Source of the DNA: Rugamonas rivuli
Lineage (GTDB): Bacteria; Pseudomonadota; Gammaproteobacteria; Burkholderiales; Burkholderiaceae_D
Assembly: GCF_009380165.1 (NCBI RefSeq)
Contig: NZ_WHUF01000003.1
Span: forward strand, 930,001 to 994,000
Direction of reading: 5' to 3'
Length of the DNA stretch: 64,000 bases
Shown here: piece after piece, positions 29,726-38,558 of the stretch
How the letters are laid out: each line of letters opens with the position of its first letter
Position numbering within the stretch: the first letter of the stretch is position 1
The notes under the pieces: generated by a model
Told to the model about the DNA's origin: nothing
The model's input: only the letters and a program-made list of their open reading frames with translations
The model's database searches: none
Program-made: the position numbers and the translations under genes

Positions 29726-30543
29726 TGAATACTCTCGACGCCGACGCCATCCGCGCCAGCTGCGCCACCAGCGCCTCGCACGTGGCGATAGAAACCGTCG
29801 CCGAAACCGGCTCCACCAACGCCGACCTGCTGGCCCGCGTCGACACGCTGGCCGGCCCGGTGCTGCGCATCGCCGGCAACCAGACGGCGGGACGCGGCCG
29901 CGCCGGCCGCAGCTGGCTGTCCGCGCCAGGCGCCGCGCTGATGTTCTCGCTGGCCTGGCGCTTCAAGGGCCCGCTGCACAGCATGTCCGGCCTGCCGATG
30001 GCGGTCGGCGTGGCGCTGGCCGAAACCATCGCCTCGCTGGGCGTGCCGGTGCAGATCAAGTGGCCCAACGACCTGCTGCGCGACGGTAAAAAACTGGCCG
30101 GCATCCTGGTCGAAACCCAGGCCGCCCGCAAGGACGGCGACGGTGCCATCTGGGCCGTGATCGGCGTCGGCATCAACCTGCTGATGCCGGACGAGCTGGA
30201 AGCGCAGATCGGCCGCGAAGTGGCCGCCGCGCCATGGCTGGCCAAGATGGACCGCAACCAGTTGATGGCGGCCCTGCTCAGCCGCCTGGCCGCCGTGCTG
30301 GCCGAATTCGACGACACCGGTTTCGCCCCCTTCGCCGAACGCTGGAACCAGCTGCACGCGTGGCAGGGCCAGGAAGTCGTCATCCTCGACAACGGCAAGG
30401 TGCTGCAACAGGGCCGCGCCGCCGGCGTCGACGCCATCGGCCGCCTGATGCTGGACACGGAACAGGGCCGCGCCGAAGTGCTGTCCGGCGACGTCTCGCT
30501 GCGCCTGTCGTCAACCATCGCTTCTTCTATCGGACCAACATGA
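29722..30543 (+). CDS. birA: Biotin-[acetyl-CoA-carboxylase] ligase, no HTH domain
   Basis: Attaches biotin to the carboxyl-carrier protein via biotinyl-AMP. A 273-residue catalytic-type BirA with TGSTN (29-33), the adenylate loop GRGRAGRSW (57-65) and KWPND (113-117). There is no N-terminal winged HTH, so it cannot act as the biotin operon repressor. Two starts overlap the SDR stop: ATG 29722 (ATGA) or ATG 29725. The stop TGA overlaps the coaX ATG. birA-coaX adjacency is typical of betaproteobacteria. Confidence 0.95.
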   Translation: MMNTLDADAIRASCATSASHVAIETVAETGSTNADLLARVDTLAGPVLRIAGNQTAGRGRAGRSWLSAPGAALMFSLAWRFKGPLHSMSGLPMAVGVALAETIASLGVPVQIKWPNDLLRDGKKLAGILVETQAARKDGDGAIWAVIGVGINLLMPDELEAQIGREVAAAPWLAKMDRNQLMAALLSRLAAVLAEFDDTGFAPFAERWNQLHAWQGQEVVILDNGKVLQQGRAAGVDAIGRLMLDTEQGRAEVLSGDVSLRLSSTIASSIGPT

Positions 30544-31307
30544 TTTTATTGATCGATGCCGGCAACACCCGCGTCAAATGGGCGCTGGCCGAAACGGGTA
30601 CTGAACTGGGCGCATGGATCGCCCACGGCGCCGTCATGCACGCCGACCTGCAACAGCTGGAACTGCACCTGAGCGAGGCCGTGGCCGACCGCGGCGTCGA
30701 CCGCATCCTGATCGCCAACGTGGCCGGCGGCGCGCTGCGCGTGCAGCTGGAATATGTGCTGCAACGGACCTTCCCCGCGATGATCCTGCCGGAGCAGGCC
30801 ATCGAATGGTTTGCCTCGCTGCCCGCGCTGGCCGGCGTCACCAACGGCTACCGCAATCCCGGGCAGCTGGGCTGCGACCGTTTCGCCGCCGCCATCGCCG
30901 GCCATGCGCTGGCGGTCGGGCGCGAAGTCATCGTCGCCAACTGCGGCACCGCCACCACCATCGACGCCATCACGGCCGACGGCATGTTCCTGGGCGGGAT
31001 GATCCTGCCGGGACTGGGCCTGATGGCCAGTTCGCTGGCGCGCAACACGGCGCAGTTGCCGCAAATTGCGCAAGACGGTAAGCTGCCGGACGGATTCGCC
31101 GACAACACCGACGACGCCATCCTGAGCGGCTGCCTGGCCGCGCAGAGCGGCGCCATCGAGCATGCGTTCGCGTGGCACAAGGCCAGCGAGTGCATCATCT
31201 CCGGCGGTGCGGCGCCCTACATCGCGCCGATGCTGAAGGTGCCGTACCGTATCGTCGAAAATATCGTGTTAATCGGTTTGCATGCTGCCGCCGGCAGCGC
31301 CGACTAA
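30540..31307 (+). CDS. coaX: Type III pantothenate kinase
   Basis: Phosphorylates pantothenate in the first step of CoA synthesis. A 255-residue ASKHA-fold kinase: the phosphate-1 loop MILLIDAGNTRVKWA, GCDRFAAAIAGHAL (about 117-130), the catalytic-region DAITADGMFLGGMILPGL (about 141-158), and CIISGGAAPYIAP near the C-terminus. The ATG overlaps the birA stop (ATGA). Type III kinases are not feedback-inhibited by CoA (family knowledge). Confidence 0.95.
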   Translation: MILLIDAGNTRVKWALAETGTELGAWIAHGAVMHADLQQLELHLSEAVADRGVDRILIANVAGGALRVQLEYVLQRTFPAMILPEQAIEWFASLPALAGVTNGYRNPGQLGCDRFAAAIAGHALAVGREVIVANCGTATTIDAITADGMFLGGMILPGLGLMASSLARNTAQLPQIAQDGKLPDGFADNTDDAILSGCLAAQSGAIEHAFAWHKASECIISGGAAPYIAPMLKVPYRIVENIVLIGLHAAAGSAD

Positions 31308-31325
31308 GGTTGCAAGGGAAGCTCC

Positions 31326-32018
31326 GTGCTGAAATTTATTTTCTGGTCGCTGGTCGCCGTCAATGCCGCGCTGTTCGCGTACGGCAAAGGATATCTCGGC
31401 CATTTCAGCGGCAACGAGCGTGAGCCGGAGCGCCTGCTCAATCAACTCAACGCCGACAAGCTGGCCATCATCTCCGCCGAAAAGGCAAATGAGGCATCGG
31501 CGGCGACGGCAGCAACAGCCAGCGCCGCCGCCAGCGCCAAGCCGGCGCCGGAAGTGCTGGCCTGCGTGGAGATCGGCAGCTTCGTGCTGGCCGACGCGCG
31601 CCGCTTCGAAACCCAGCTCGCGCCGCTCAAGCTGGGCGACCGCCAGTCGCGCCACAACCTGCCAGGCAGCGAAGTATCGAGCTATATCGTTTATATGCCG
31701 CCGCAGGGCAGCAAGGAAGGCGCCGACAAGAAGGCCGGCGAACTGCGCGCGCTGGGCGTGACCAACTACTTCATCATGAACGACAATTCGCCGCTGCGCT
31801 GGGGGATTTCGCTGGGCGTGTTCAAGACCGAAGGCGCGGCGCAAAACCAGCTGGCCGCATTGATGAAGCAAGGCGTGCGCACCGCGCGCGTCGCGCCGCG
31901 CATGAGCGGCAGCAAACTGCTGGCCTTCCAGTTCCGCGATGTGGATGCGGAGCTGAAGGCCAAGCTGGAACAGTTCCGCGCCGGTTATCCAGACGCGGAA
32001 AGCCACGCCTGCAAATAA
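31326..32018 (+). CDS. SPOR-domain protein, GTG start
   Basis: A 230-residue protein with an N-terminal membrane anchor (about 3-20, KFIFWSLVAVNAALFAYG), an Ala-rich stretch (about 55-72) and a SPOR-like C-terminal domain (about 80-175, CVEIGSFVLADARRFETQL, then FIMNDNSPLRWGISLGVFKTEGAA). A C-terminal tail follows. The start is GTG at 31326, 18 bp after coaX, with GGAAG upstream. Likely co-transcribed with birA-coaX. Peptidoglycan binding is inferred. Confidence 0.88.
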   Translation: MLKFIFWSLVAVNAALFAYGKGYLGHFSGNEREPERLLNQLNADKLAIISAEKANEASAATAATASAAASAKPAPEVLACVEIGSFVLADARRFETQLAPLKLGDRQSRHNLPGSEVSSYIVYMPPQGSKEGADKKAGELRALGVTNYFIMNDNSPLRWGISLGVFKTEGAAQNQLAALMKQGVRTARVAPRMSGSKLLAFQFRDVDAELKAKLEQFRAGYPDAESHACK

Positions 32019-32025
32019 CCCAGGC

Positions 32026-32760
32026 TTAGGCGCTGAAGCCGCCGTCTATCGTCAGGCTGGCACCGGTGATGTAGCCCGCTTCCGGCCCCGCCAGATACGA
32101 CACGAAACCGGCGATCTCCTCCACCTTGCCGTAGCGCGGCAATGCCATCATGGCTTTCAGCGCGCCGGCGAAATCGCCGCTGTCCGGATTCATGTCGGTA
32201 TCGACAGGGCCGGGCTGCACGTTGTTGACGGTGATGCCGCGCGCGCCCAGGTCGCGCGCCATGCCCTTGGTCAGGCCAACCAGCGCCGATTTGCTCATCG
32301 CGTAAGCGGCGCCGCCGCCGAACGGCATGCGCTCCGCATTGGTGCTGCCGATGGTGATCACGCGGCCGCCCTGTCCCATATGGCGCGCCGCTTCCTGCGT
32401 CGCCACGAACACGCTGCGCACATTGATGGCCAGCGTGCGGTCGAAGTCTTCCAGCGTAAAGTCTTCCAGCGGCGCGATCGCCAGCACGCCGGCGTTGTTG
32501 ACCAGGATGTCGATACGACCGTGGGCTTCGGCGGCGTTGCGGATGGCTGCTTTCAACGCCGATGCGTCGGCGCTGTCGGCCTTGACGGCTTGCGCCTTGC
32601 CGCCTGCGGCTTCGATCTCCGCCACCAGTTGCGCGGCCTTGTCGGCCGAGCTGGAATACGTCAGCACGACGGTGGCGCCGTCCGCTGCCAGCCGTTTTGC
32701 GATAGCCGCGCCGATGCCGCGCGAGCCGCCCTGTACGAATGCGATTTTACCGTCGATCAT
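32026..32760 (-). CDS. SDR-family oxidoreductase (FabG-like)
   Basis: A 244-residue classical SDR: NAD(P) motif GGSRGIG (11-17), LVNNAGVL (about 85-92), catalytic Ser in TIGSTNAER (about 138), YAMSKSAL (Y and K about 153/157), then NNVQPGPVDTDM and ITGASLTIDGGF at the C-terminus. Substrate unknown. It is divergent from the LysR gene at 32862, which probably controls it. Convergent with the SPOR gene across an 7-bp gap. Confidence 0.93.
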   Translation of the reverse strand: MIDGKIAFVQGGSRGIGAAIAKRLAADGATVVLTYSSSADKAAQLVAEIEAAGGKAQAVKADSADASALKAAIRNAAEAHGRIDILVNNAGVLAIAPLEDFTLEDFDRTLAINVRSVFVATQEAARHMGQGGRVITIGSTNAERMPFGGGAAYAMSKSALVGLTKGMARDLGARGITVNNVQPGPVDTDMNPDSGDFAGALKAMMALPRYGKVEEIAGFVSYLAGPEAGYITGASLTIDGGFSA

Positions 32761-32861
32761 TTGAAGCTCCTGGTGAGTGATTTGGAGCCTTCAGTATCCG
32801 CCTGTAATTATGTCGCGACTAGACCATAGTTATTATCTTTAGTTGATCCCATTGGTTTAAA

Positions 32862-33794
32862 ATGAAAACTATGGAAACCATGATCAGCATCGAATGCTTC
32901 GTGCGCAGCGCCGAAGCGGGCAGCTTTTCGGAGGCGGCCCGCCGGCTGGGATTGACGCCGGCCGCCGTCGGCAAGAACATCGCGCGGCTGGAGGCGCGGC
33001 TGGGCGTGCGCCTGTTCCAGCGCAGCACCCGCAGCCTGTCGCTGACGGAGGCCGGGCAGCAGTTCCTCGATGAAGTGGGCGGCAGCCTGTCGACCATACA
33101 GAACGCGGTCGCCAACCTGGCCAGCGCCGGCGGTCAACCGGCCGGCACACTGCGGGTCAGCATGCCGACCAATTTCGGCCGCAAGTACATCGTGCCGATG
33201 CTGGGCGATTTTTTGCAGCGTTATCCCGCCATCTCGCCCGACTGGGCTTTCGACAACCGCCCGGTGGACCTGATCGCGCAGAGCTACGACGCCGCCGTGG
33301 GCGGCGGCATCGACCTGTCTCCCGGCGTGGTGGCACGCCGCCTGGCGCCTGCGCACCGGATACTGGTGGCGTCGCCGGCGTATCTGTCCGAACATCCCGC
33401 GCCGAAGTCGCCCGCCGACCTGCACGAGCATGACGGCATCCTGATACGTTCGCCGCAGACGGGCAGGATACGTCCGTGGGCGCTGGTCAACCGCAGCAAG
33501 CAGCAGGCGCCCATCACGCTGCGCGTGCGCATGACGATGAGCGATCCCGGCGCCGCCTGCGACGCGGCGGCCCTAGGCCTGGGCATCGCCTTGATCAACT
33601 GCTCGGAAGCACTGGAGCATCTGGAAGGCGGCACGCTGGTGCGGGTGCTGCCAGGCTGGCATGTGGATGGCGGCACCGTATCGATCTACTATCCGGCGCA
33701 GAAGCTGCTGCCGGCGAAAACGCGGGCCTTCGTGGAATTTGTCGTCGAGCGCTTCCGCGCGGAGCGGCTGGCGCAGGTGCTGTCGGCGGTTTAG
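32862..33794 (+). CDS. LysR-family regulator (YafC/DmlR-like)
   Basis: A 310-residue LysR regulator. The HTH covers residues 8-65 (ECFVRSAEAGSFSEAARRLGLTPAAVGKNIARLE), followed by an effector domain. GSFSEAARRLGLTPAAVGKNI with LGVRLFQRSTRSLSLTEAG is typical of the subgroup often found next to SDR genes. The start could be ATG 32862, 32871 or 32880; the first is used. A direct repeat TAGTT...TAGTT at about 32827-32846 in the 101-bp divergent region is a possible site. Likely controls the SDR at 32026-32760. Confidence 0.92.
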   Translation: MKTMETMISIECFVRSAEAGSFSEAARRLGLTPAAVGKNIARLEARLGVRLFQRSTRSLSLTEAGQQFLDEVGGSLSTIQNAVANLASAGGQPAGTLRVSMPTNFGRKYIVPMLGDFLQRYPAISPDWAFDNRPVDLIAQSYDAAVGGGIDLSPGVVARRLAPAHRILVASPAYLSEHPAPKSPADLHEHDGILIRSPQTGRIRPWALVNRSKQQAPITLRVRMTMSDPGAACDAAALGLGIALINCSEALEHLEGGTLVRVLPGWHVDGGTVSIYYPAQKLLPAKTRAFVEFVVERFRAERLAQVLSAV

Positions 33795-33812
33795 CGCAGG
33801 ACGACGAGCGGC

Positions 33813-34136
33813 TTAGCGGGTGGCGATGATGATGATGTCGGCGTCGCAGTTACGGTAGTGGATGACGATGACGATGATGCGCCGCAGCCGTGCGGCAGAA
33901 GCAACGCCCAGGTCCATGGGGGCGCGGTCGGCGCGGTTCTTCATCGTCAGGTCCACGCGCGATTCGGCGCTGACGGGGATGTTCATCGCCTTCAGTGCTG
34001 CCTTGGGATTGGCCATCAGCGACAGCGCCATGTCCGGGTCCAGCTCGGCCCTGTGGACCGATTCGACCTCGCCCGAATCCGGGTTCATGTCTGAAAACAG
34101 CTTGCGCAGCACCTCGGTATCGTCCTGGATTTCCAT
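33813..34136 (-). CDS. Small protein with NHLP-like leader, orphan RiPP-precursor candidate
   Basis: A 107-residue protein. GGAGG 5 nt before the ATG at 34134-34136 decides the start over the ATG at 34148. The segment DPDMALSLMANPKAALKAMNI (about 32-52) resembles the alpha-helical leader of nitrile-hydratase-like RiPP precursors (D-P-x-L-x-x-L-x-A-[DN]-P-x-A-A-L-x-x-x-x-I). It ends in an odd, highly hydrophobic segment (RRIIVIVIHYRNCDADIIIIATR) with a single Cys. No Gly-Gly/Gly-Ala cleavage site or maturation enzyme gene lies nearby, so any product is speculative. It could equally be a stand-alone small protein. It lies between LysR and rlpA without an operon partner. Confidence 0.65.
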   Translation of the reverse strand: MEIQDDTEVLRKLFSDMNPDSGEVESVHRAELDPDMALSLMANPKAALKAMNIPVSAESRVDLTMKNRADRAPMDLGVASAARLRRIIVIVIHYRNCDADIIIIATR

Positions 34137-34208
34137 GATTACCTCCATTGATAGTGGAGGTTCAGTCTAGCCAGCGAACCCTTGCGAACGGTTGATGTAG
34201 CGCATGGA

Positions 34209-35351
34209 TTAGCGCTGGACGACGATGGGTTTGAGGTGCAACGATGACGGCAGGCCTTGCGCCGCCTGGAGCGCTTCCTGGCGGGTGGCGAACGGGCCGG
34301 TGAACAGCCGATGTACGGAGCCGCCCTGCACCACTTCCAATCCGTTCAGGCCTTTGCCGGACAGCTTGTTGCGCACCACTTCCGCATTTTCGGCGCGCGA
34401 GTAGGCGCCCAGTTGCAAATAGAAGCCGCCCTTGGCGGTGCTGGCGGCCAGCGTTTCGGCGCTGGCCGGCGCGCGGTCGGTCAGCATCAGCGCTTCCGCA
34501 TCGGAGGATGACGCACCCGGCATGGCCTTGGGCGCCAGCACCAGCGGCTCGCTCAGCGTTGCCGATGGCGTCAACAGCAGCGGGCCGCCCCCCAGGCCGC
34601 CCGAAGACGTCTTCCGTGGCGACGACTGCGACTGCAAGCGCGGCGACACCGAGTTCGACACGCCGCCGCGCACCGCCAGCATGCGGTCCACTTCATCGGG
34701 CAGGATGCGTTCGATCTGCAGTTCGTGGCTGCCCTTGCCCAGCAAGCCCAGTTTCAGCGCCGCCGTGTACGACACGTCGATCGCGCGGTTGGCGTGGAAC
34801 GGCCCACGGTCGTTGATGCGCACGATGACCACCGCGCCGCTCACCAGATTGGTCAGGCGCGCATAGGATGGAATCGGCAGCGTCGGATGCGCGGCCGTCA
34901 TCTTGTACATGTCGTAGATCTCGCCGGACGAGGTGCGCTGTCCGTGGAACTTCTTGCCGTACCAGCTGCCGACGCCGATCTGCGAGTAAGGCTGGTTGTT
35001 GGTGATCGGCGTGTAGGTCTTGCCGAAGACGACGTAGGGACGGTTCGAGTACGGCAGCAGCGGATCGTTGCGCACGTCGGCGTCCGGCACGTCGGCCAGG
35101 TTGGCGGGCGGCGCGTCGCCGGGGCCATCGTCCTGGTAGTAGCCGCCGCGGCCCGAATTCGCCGGCGGCAGCACCGGCAGGCCTGCATCCGGCTTGCCGG
35201 TGGACGGCGCCTTGATCACCGGCCCCGAAGTACGGGGCGGCCGGGGCGTCGTCGCGGTATCGCTCACTGTCGGCGCAGTACCGCAGCCGACCAGCGCCAG
35301 CAAGGCCAGCCCGGTACAGACATTCAAAATACGACCACGGTTTATACGCAT
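34209..35351 (-). CDS. rlpA: RlpA-like septal ring lytic transglycosylase, lipoprotein with SPOR
   Basis: A 380-residue outer-membrane lipoprotein that cleaves or binds denuded peptidoglycan glycan. The lipobox is L20-V-G-C23. A Pro/Gly-rich spacer (about 24-95) precedes the double-psi beta-barrel (about 118-210, IGVGSWYGKKFHGQRTSSGE, then RINDRGPF). After a low-complexity linker a SPOR domain closes the protein (about 305-380). The start is ATG 35349-35351 with AAGGA 7 nt before it. It ends the mreB-to-rlpA run, 10 bp after mrdA, as is usual in proteobacteria. Confidence 0.95.
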   Translation of the reverse strand: MRINRGRILNVCTGLALLALVGCGTAPTVSDTATTPRPPRTSGPVIKAPSTGKPDAGLPVLPPANSGRGGYYQDDGPGDAPPANLADVPDADVRNDPLLPYSNRPYVVFGKTYTPITNNQPYSQIGVGSWYGKKFHGQRTSSGEIYDMYKMTAAHPTLPIPSYARLTNLVSGAVVIVRINDRGPFHANRAIDVSYTAALKLGLLGKGSHELQIERILPDEVDRMLAVRGGVSNSVSPRLQSQSSPRKTSSGGLGGGPLLLTPSATLSEPLVLAPKAMPGASSSDAEALMLTDRAPASAETLAASTAKGGFYLQLGAYSRAENAEVVRNKLSGKGLNGLEVVQGGSVHRLFTGPFATRQEALQAAQGLPSSLHLKPIVVQR

Positions 35352-35361
35352 AACATCTTCC

Positions 35362-37416
35362 TTACGGTTTCTTTCGCACCGGCGGCACCGGGGCGGCAGG
35401 GGCGGCTCCCGCCGGCTGCTGCGGCAGCGGTTGCTGCGGTGGTTGCGACGGCGCGCGCCGTTCGAATTCGGCCAGCGCGGCCTGCTCTTCCAGCGTCTGC
35501 CCTTCCACCGGCACCACCATCTCCGCATCCTCCTTCGGCACCTTGGTGCTGTCCTTCTCGGCCGGGCGCTTGCCCAGCAGGTAGTAGTCCAAGGCCTTGC
35601 GGGCGATAGGCGCCGCTTCCGCGCCGCCCTTGCCCGCGTTCTCCACCACCAGCGCCAGCACGATGCGCGGCTTGTCCGCCGGCGCGAAGGCCGTGAACAG
35701 CGCATTGTCGCGCAAGCGTTCGGCCAGCCGCGCGGCGTTGTATTTTTCGCCAGAGCGGATGGTGATCACCTGCGCGGTGCCGGTCTTGCCGCCCACCGTG
35801 TAGCCTGCGCCGGCGAACGCGCGCACGCCCGTGCCGCCCGCCTCGGTGGTCACGCCGACCATGGCGCTCTTGATGGTGTCGATATTCTCCTGCTTGAGCG
35901 GAATCCGGTAACTCTCCTTGGGCACCGTCAGCTTGCGGGCGCGGGTAGCGCCGTCTTCCACGATCTTGACCAGGTGCGGCTTCATCACCACGCCGTTGTT
36001 GGCCAGGTTGGCCACCGCGTGCGCGATTTGCAAAGGCGTGTAGGCGTTGTAGCCCGAGCCATTGCTGACCGAGATGGTATCACCACCCACCCATCGCCCC
36101 GCCGCACCCTTGAAACGCTTGCGCTTCCACTCCTGCGACGGCAGCACGCCGGTCTTTTCGTTTTCCAGGTCGATGCCGGTCTGCTGGCCGAAGCCGAAGG
36201 GCTTCATGAAACCGGAGATGGCGTCGATGCCCATGTCGTGGCCCAGCGCGTAGTAGTAGGTATTGCAGGAGACGACGATGGACTTGTGCATATCGACCGT
36301 GCCGTGGCCGCCCACGACGTCGTCGTTGAATTTGTGGCCGCCGAGGTAGTAGAAGCCCGGATCATAGGTCGTATCGGCGGGCCGGCGCTTGCCCAGCTCC
36401 AGCGCAGCCAGCGCCATGAAGGGCTTGAAGGTGGATCCCGGCGCATAGGTGCCGGACAGCGGACGGTTAACCATCGGCCGGTCCAGCGAGGTATTGAGTT
36501 CGTTCCAGCTCTGCGCATCGATGCCATCGACGAACAGGTTGGGATCGTAGCCGGGCCGCGACACATAGGCCAGGATGTCGCCGGTCGACGGCTCGATGGC
36601 CACCAGCGCGCCGCGCCGTTCGCCGAAGGCTTCCTCGACCACTTTTTGCAGCTCGATGTCGATCGACAGTATCAGATTGCTGCCCGCAACCGCCGGCGTG
36701 CGCGACAAAGTGCGGATGGCGCGGCCGCCGGCCGACACTTCCACTTCCTCGTAGCCGGTGGTGCCGTGCAGCTGCTTCTCGTAGCTCTTCTCCAAGCCTT
36801 CCTTGCCGATATGGTCGGAGCCCTTGTAGTTGGCCGCATCGTCGGTGTCCTCGATGGCCTTGGCCTCGGCGCGGCTGACGCGGCCGATGTAGCCGATCAC
36901 GTGCGACGCCGTCTCGCCCAACGGATACTGGCGGAACAAGCGCGCCTGCACTTCCACGCCGGGGAAACGGAAGCGCTGCGCCGAAAAGCGCGCAACCTCT
37001 TCATCGCTCAAACGGGTGCGCAGCGGCACGCTCTCGAAGCCCTTGGATTCCTCCAGCAGCTTCTTGAAGCGCTTGCGGTCCTTGACTTCGATCTCCACCA
37101 GCTTGGATAGCTCGTCGATGGTTTCGTCCAGCGTCATGCTCAGCTTCGACGGTGTGATCTCCAGCGTGAAGGCCGAGTAGTTACGCGCCAGGACCACGCC
37201 GTTGCGGTCCAAAATCAGGCCGCGATTGGGCACGATGGGCACGATGGCGATGCGGTTCTCTTCCGCCTTGACGGCGAAGTCCTTGTACTTGACCACCTGC
37301 AGCCAGATGAAGCGCGCCAGCAGCAGGCCGAAACAGATGAACGCCATCGCGCCCAGCACCGTGATGCGGGTGCGGAACTGCTGGAGCTCGCGCTCCGTGT
37401 CCTTAACCTCCATCAT
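35362..37416 (-). CDS. mrdA: Penicillin-binding protein 2, second copy
   Basis: Transpeptidase of the elongasome. A 684-residue PBP2 with an N-terminal membrane anchor (about 20-40), the pedestal domain, and transpeptidase motifs S328-TF-K331, S383-C-N385 and K544-T-G546. The C-terminal 60 residues are a Pro/Gln/Ala-rich tail (PQQPLPQQPAGAAPAAPVPP), absent from the other copy. The ATG (37414-37416) overlaps the TGA of the adjacent rodA copy. The paralog at 39680-41662 shares the same motif spacing and most of the sequence. Both look intact. Confidence 0.95.
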   Translation of the reverse strand: MMEVKDTERELQQFRTRITVLGAMAFICFGLLLARFIWLQVVKYKDFAVKAEENRIAIVPIVPNRGLILDRNGVVLARNYSAFTLEITPSKLSMTLDETIDELSKLVEIEVKDRKRFKKLLEESKGFESVPLRTRLSDEEVARFSAQRFRFPGVEVQARLFRQYPLGETASHVIGYIGRVSRAEAKAIEDTDDAANYKGSDHIGKEGLEKSYEKQLHGTTGYEEVEVSAGGRAIRTLSRTPAVAGSNLILSIDIELQKVVEEAFGERRGALVAIEPSTGDILAYVSRPGYDPNLFVDGIDAQSWNELNTSLDRPMVNRPLSGTYAPGSTFKPFMALAALELGKRRPADTTYDPGFYYLGGHKFNDDVVGGHGTVDMHKSIVVSCNTYYYALGHDMGIDAISGFMKPFGFGQQTGIDLENEKTGVLPSQEWKRKRFKGAAGRWVGGDTISVSNGSGYNAYTPLQIAHAVANLANNGVVMKPHLVKIVEDGATRARKLTVPKESYRIPLKQENIDTIKSAMVGVTTEAGGTGVRAFAGAGYTVGGKTGTAQVITIRSGEKYNAARLAERLRDNALFTAFAPADKPRIVLALVVENAGKGGAEAAPIARKALDYYLLGKRPAEKDSTKVPKEDAEMVVPVEGQTLEEQAALAEFERRAPSQPPQQPLPQQPAGAAPAAPVPPVRKKP

Positions 37417-38558
37417 GCCGTCGCTCCCCACGCCCGGGCGGCGGCGCCGCCGCGCACGCCGCGGCTGTGGTGCTGGATGCTCATCAGGATGCCGCCGCCC
37501 AGGCCCAGCGTCATCAGGGCGGTGCCGCCATAGCTCATGAACGGCAGCGGCACGCCGACCACCGGCACGATGCCGCTGACCATGCCCATGTTGACGAAAG
37601 CGTAGGTGAAGTAAATCATCGTGATGGAACCCGCCAGCAGGCGGGTAAAGAAGGTGGACGCATTGACGGCGATATTCAGGCCGCGCACGATCAGCAACAG
37701 ATACAACACCAGCAGCACCATATTGCCGGTCAGGCCGAACTCCTCGGAGAACACGGCGAAGATAAAGTCGGTGGTGCGCTCGGGGATGAATTCCAGGTGG
37801 GCCTGCGTGCCGTGGGTCCAGCCCTTGCCGCCGAAGCCCCCCGAGCCGATGGCGATCATCGACTGGATGATGTGGAAGCCTTTGCCCAGCGGGTCGTGAT
37901 ACGGGTCGATCAGCGTCAGCACGCGGTCGCGCTGATAATCGTGCATCACGGACCACAGCACAGGCAAGGCCGCGCAGGCCGCCGCCCCCATCGCCGCCAC
38001 AGCCTTCCACGACAACCCGCCGAGGAAGATCACATACGCACCGGCCGCCACCACCAGCATCGCCGTGCCCAAATCGGGCTGGCGCGCGATCAGGCCGACG
38101 GGTATCGCCAGCAGCAGCGCCGCGATCAGATAGGAATGCCAGCGCAACTGCCCCTGCTGCCGCTGAAAGAACCACGCCATCATCAACGGCATGGCGATCT
38201 TCATGTATTCGGAAGGCTGCACCTGTATGCCGAAAGTCAGCCAGCGGCGTGAGCCGCCCTTGATGGTGCCGAACAGCGCCACCGCCACCAGCAGCGCCAC
38301 ACCCAGCGCGTAGGCCGGCACGGCGATACGCATCATCACCTGCGGCGGCGTGTTCGCCGCGATCCACGTGACCAGGAAAGCCATGCAGATATTGCGCGCC
38401 TGGCCCGTCATCTGGCCGGGAATCGCGATGCCCGCCGAGTACAGAGTGACCAGTCCCACCGACAGCAGCATCAGCATGATGACGGCCAGCTGCGGGTCGA
38501 ACACCGCAAAGTAGGGCCGTACCCGCTGCCACAGCGGGCGACCGTCATGCACGCGCAT
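37413..38558 (-). CDS. rodA: RodA peptidoglycan glycosyltransferase, second copy
   Basis: SEDS-family glycosyltransferase polymerising lipid II with PBP2. 381 residues with about ten transmembrane helices. Typical stretches: SVGLVTLYSAG (about 33-43), QPSEYMKIAMPL (about 116-127), LIARQPDLGTAMLV (about 155-168), TDFIFAVFSEEFGL (about 254-267) and VGVPLPFMSYGG near 330. It shares most residues with the rodA copy upstream and overlaps it by 1 bp (ATG 38556-38558, stop 38558-38560). It ends with a divergent, Gly/Ala-rich tail (VRGGAAARAWG). Confidence 0.94.
   Translation of the reverse strand: MRVHDGRPLWQRVRPYFAVFDPQLAVIMLMLLSVGLVTLYSAGIAIPGQMTGQARNICMAFLVTWIAANTPPQVMMRIAVPAYALGVALLVAVALFGTIKGGSRRWLTFGIQVQPSEYMKIAMPLMMAWFFQRQQGQLRWHSYLIAALLLAIPVGLIARQPDLGTAMLVVAAGAYVIFLGGLSWKAVAAMGAAACAALPVLWSVMHDYQRDRVLTLIDPYHDPLGKGFHIIQSMIAIGSGGFGGKGWTHGTQAHLEFIPERTTDFIFAVFSEEFGLTGNMVLLVLYLLLIVRGLNIAVNASTFFTRLLAGSITMIYFTYAFVNMGMVSGIVPVVGVPLPFMSYGGTALMTLGLGGGILMSIQHHSRGVRGGAAARAWGATA

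Noticed and set aside
33823..33850. GAT/GTC microsatellite-like stretch
   Set aside because: It encodes the Ile/Val-rich C-terminal end of the small protein and is explained by codon repetition.
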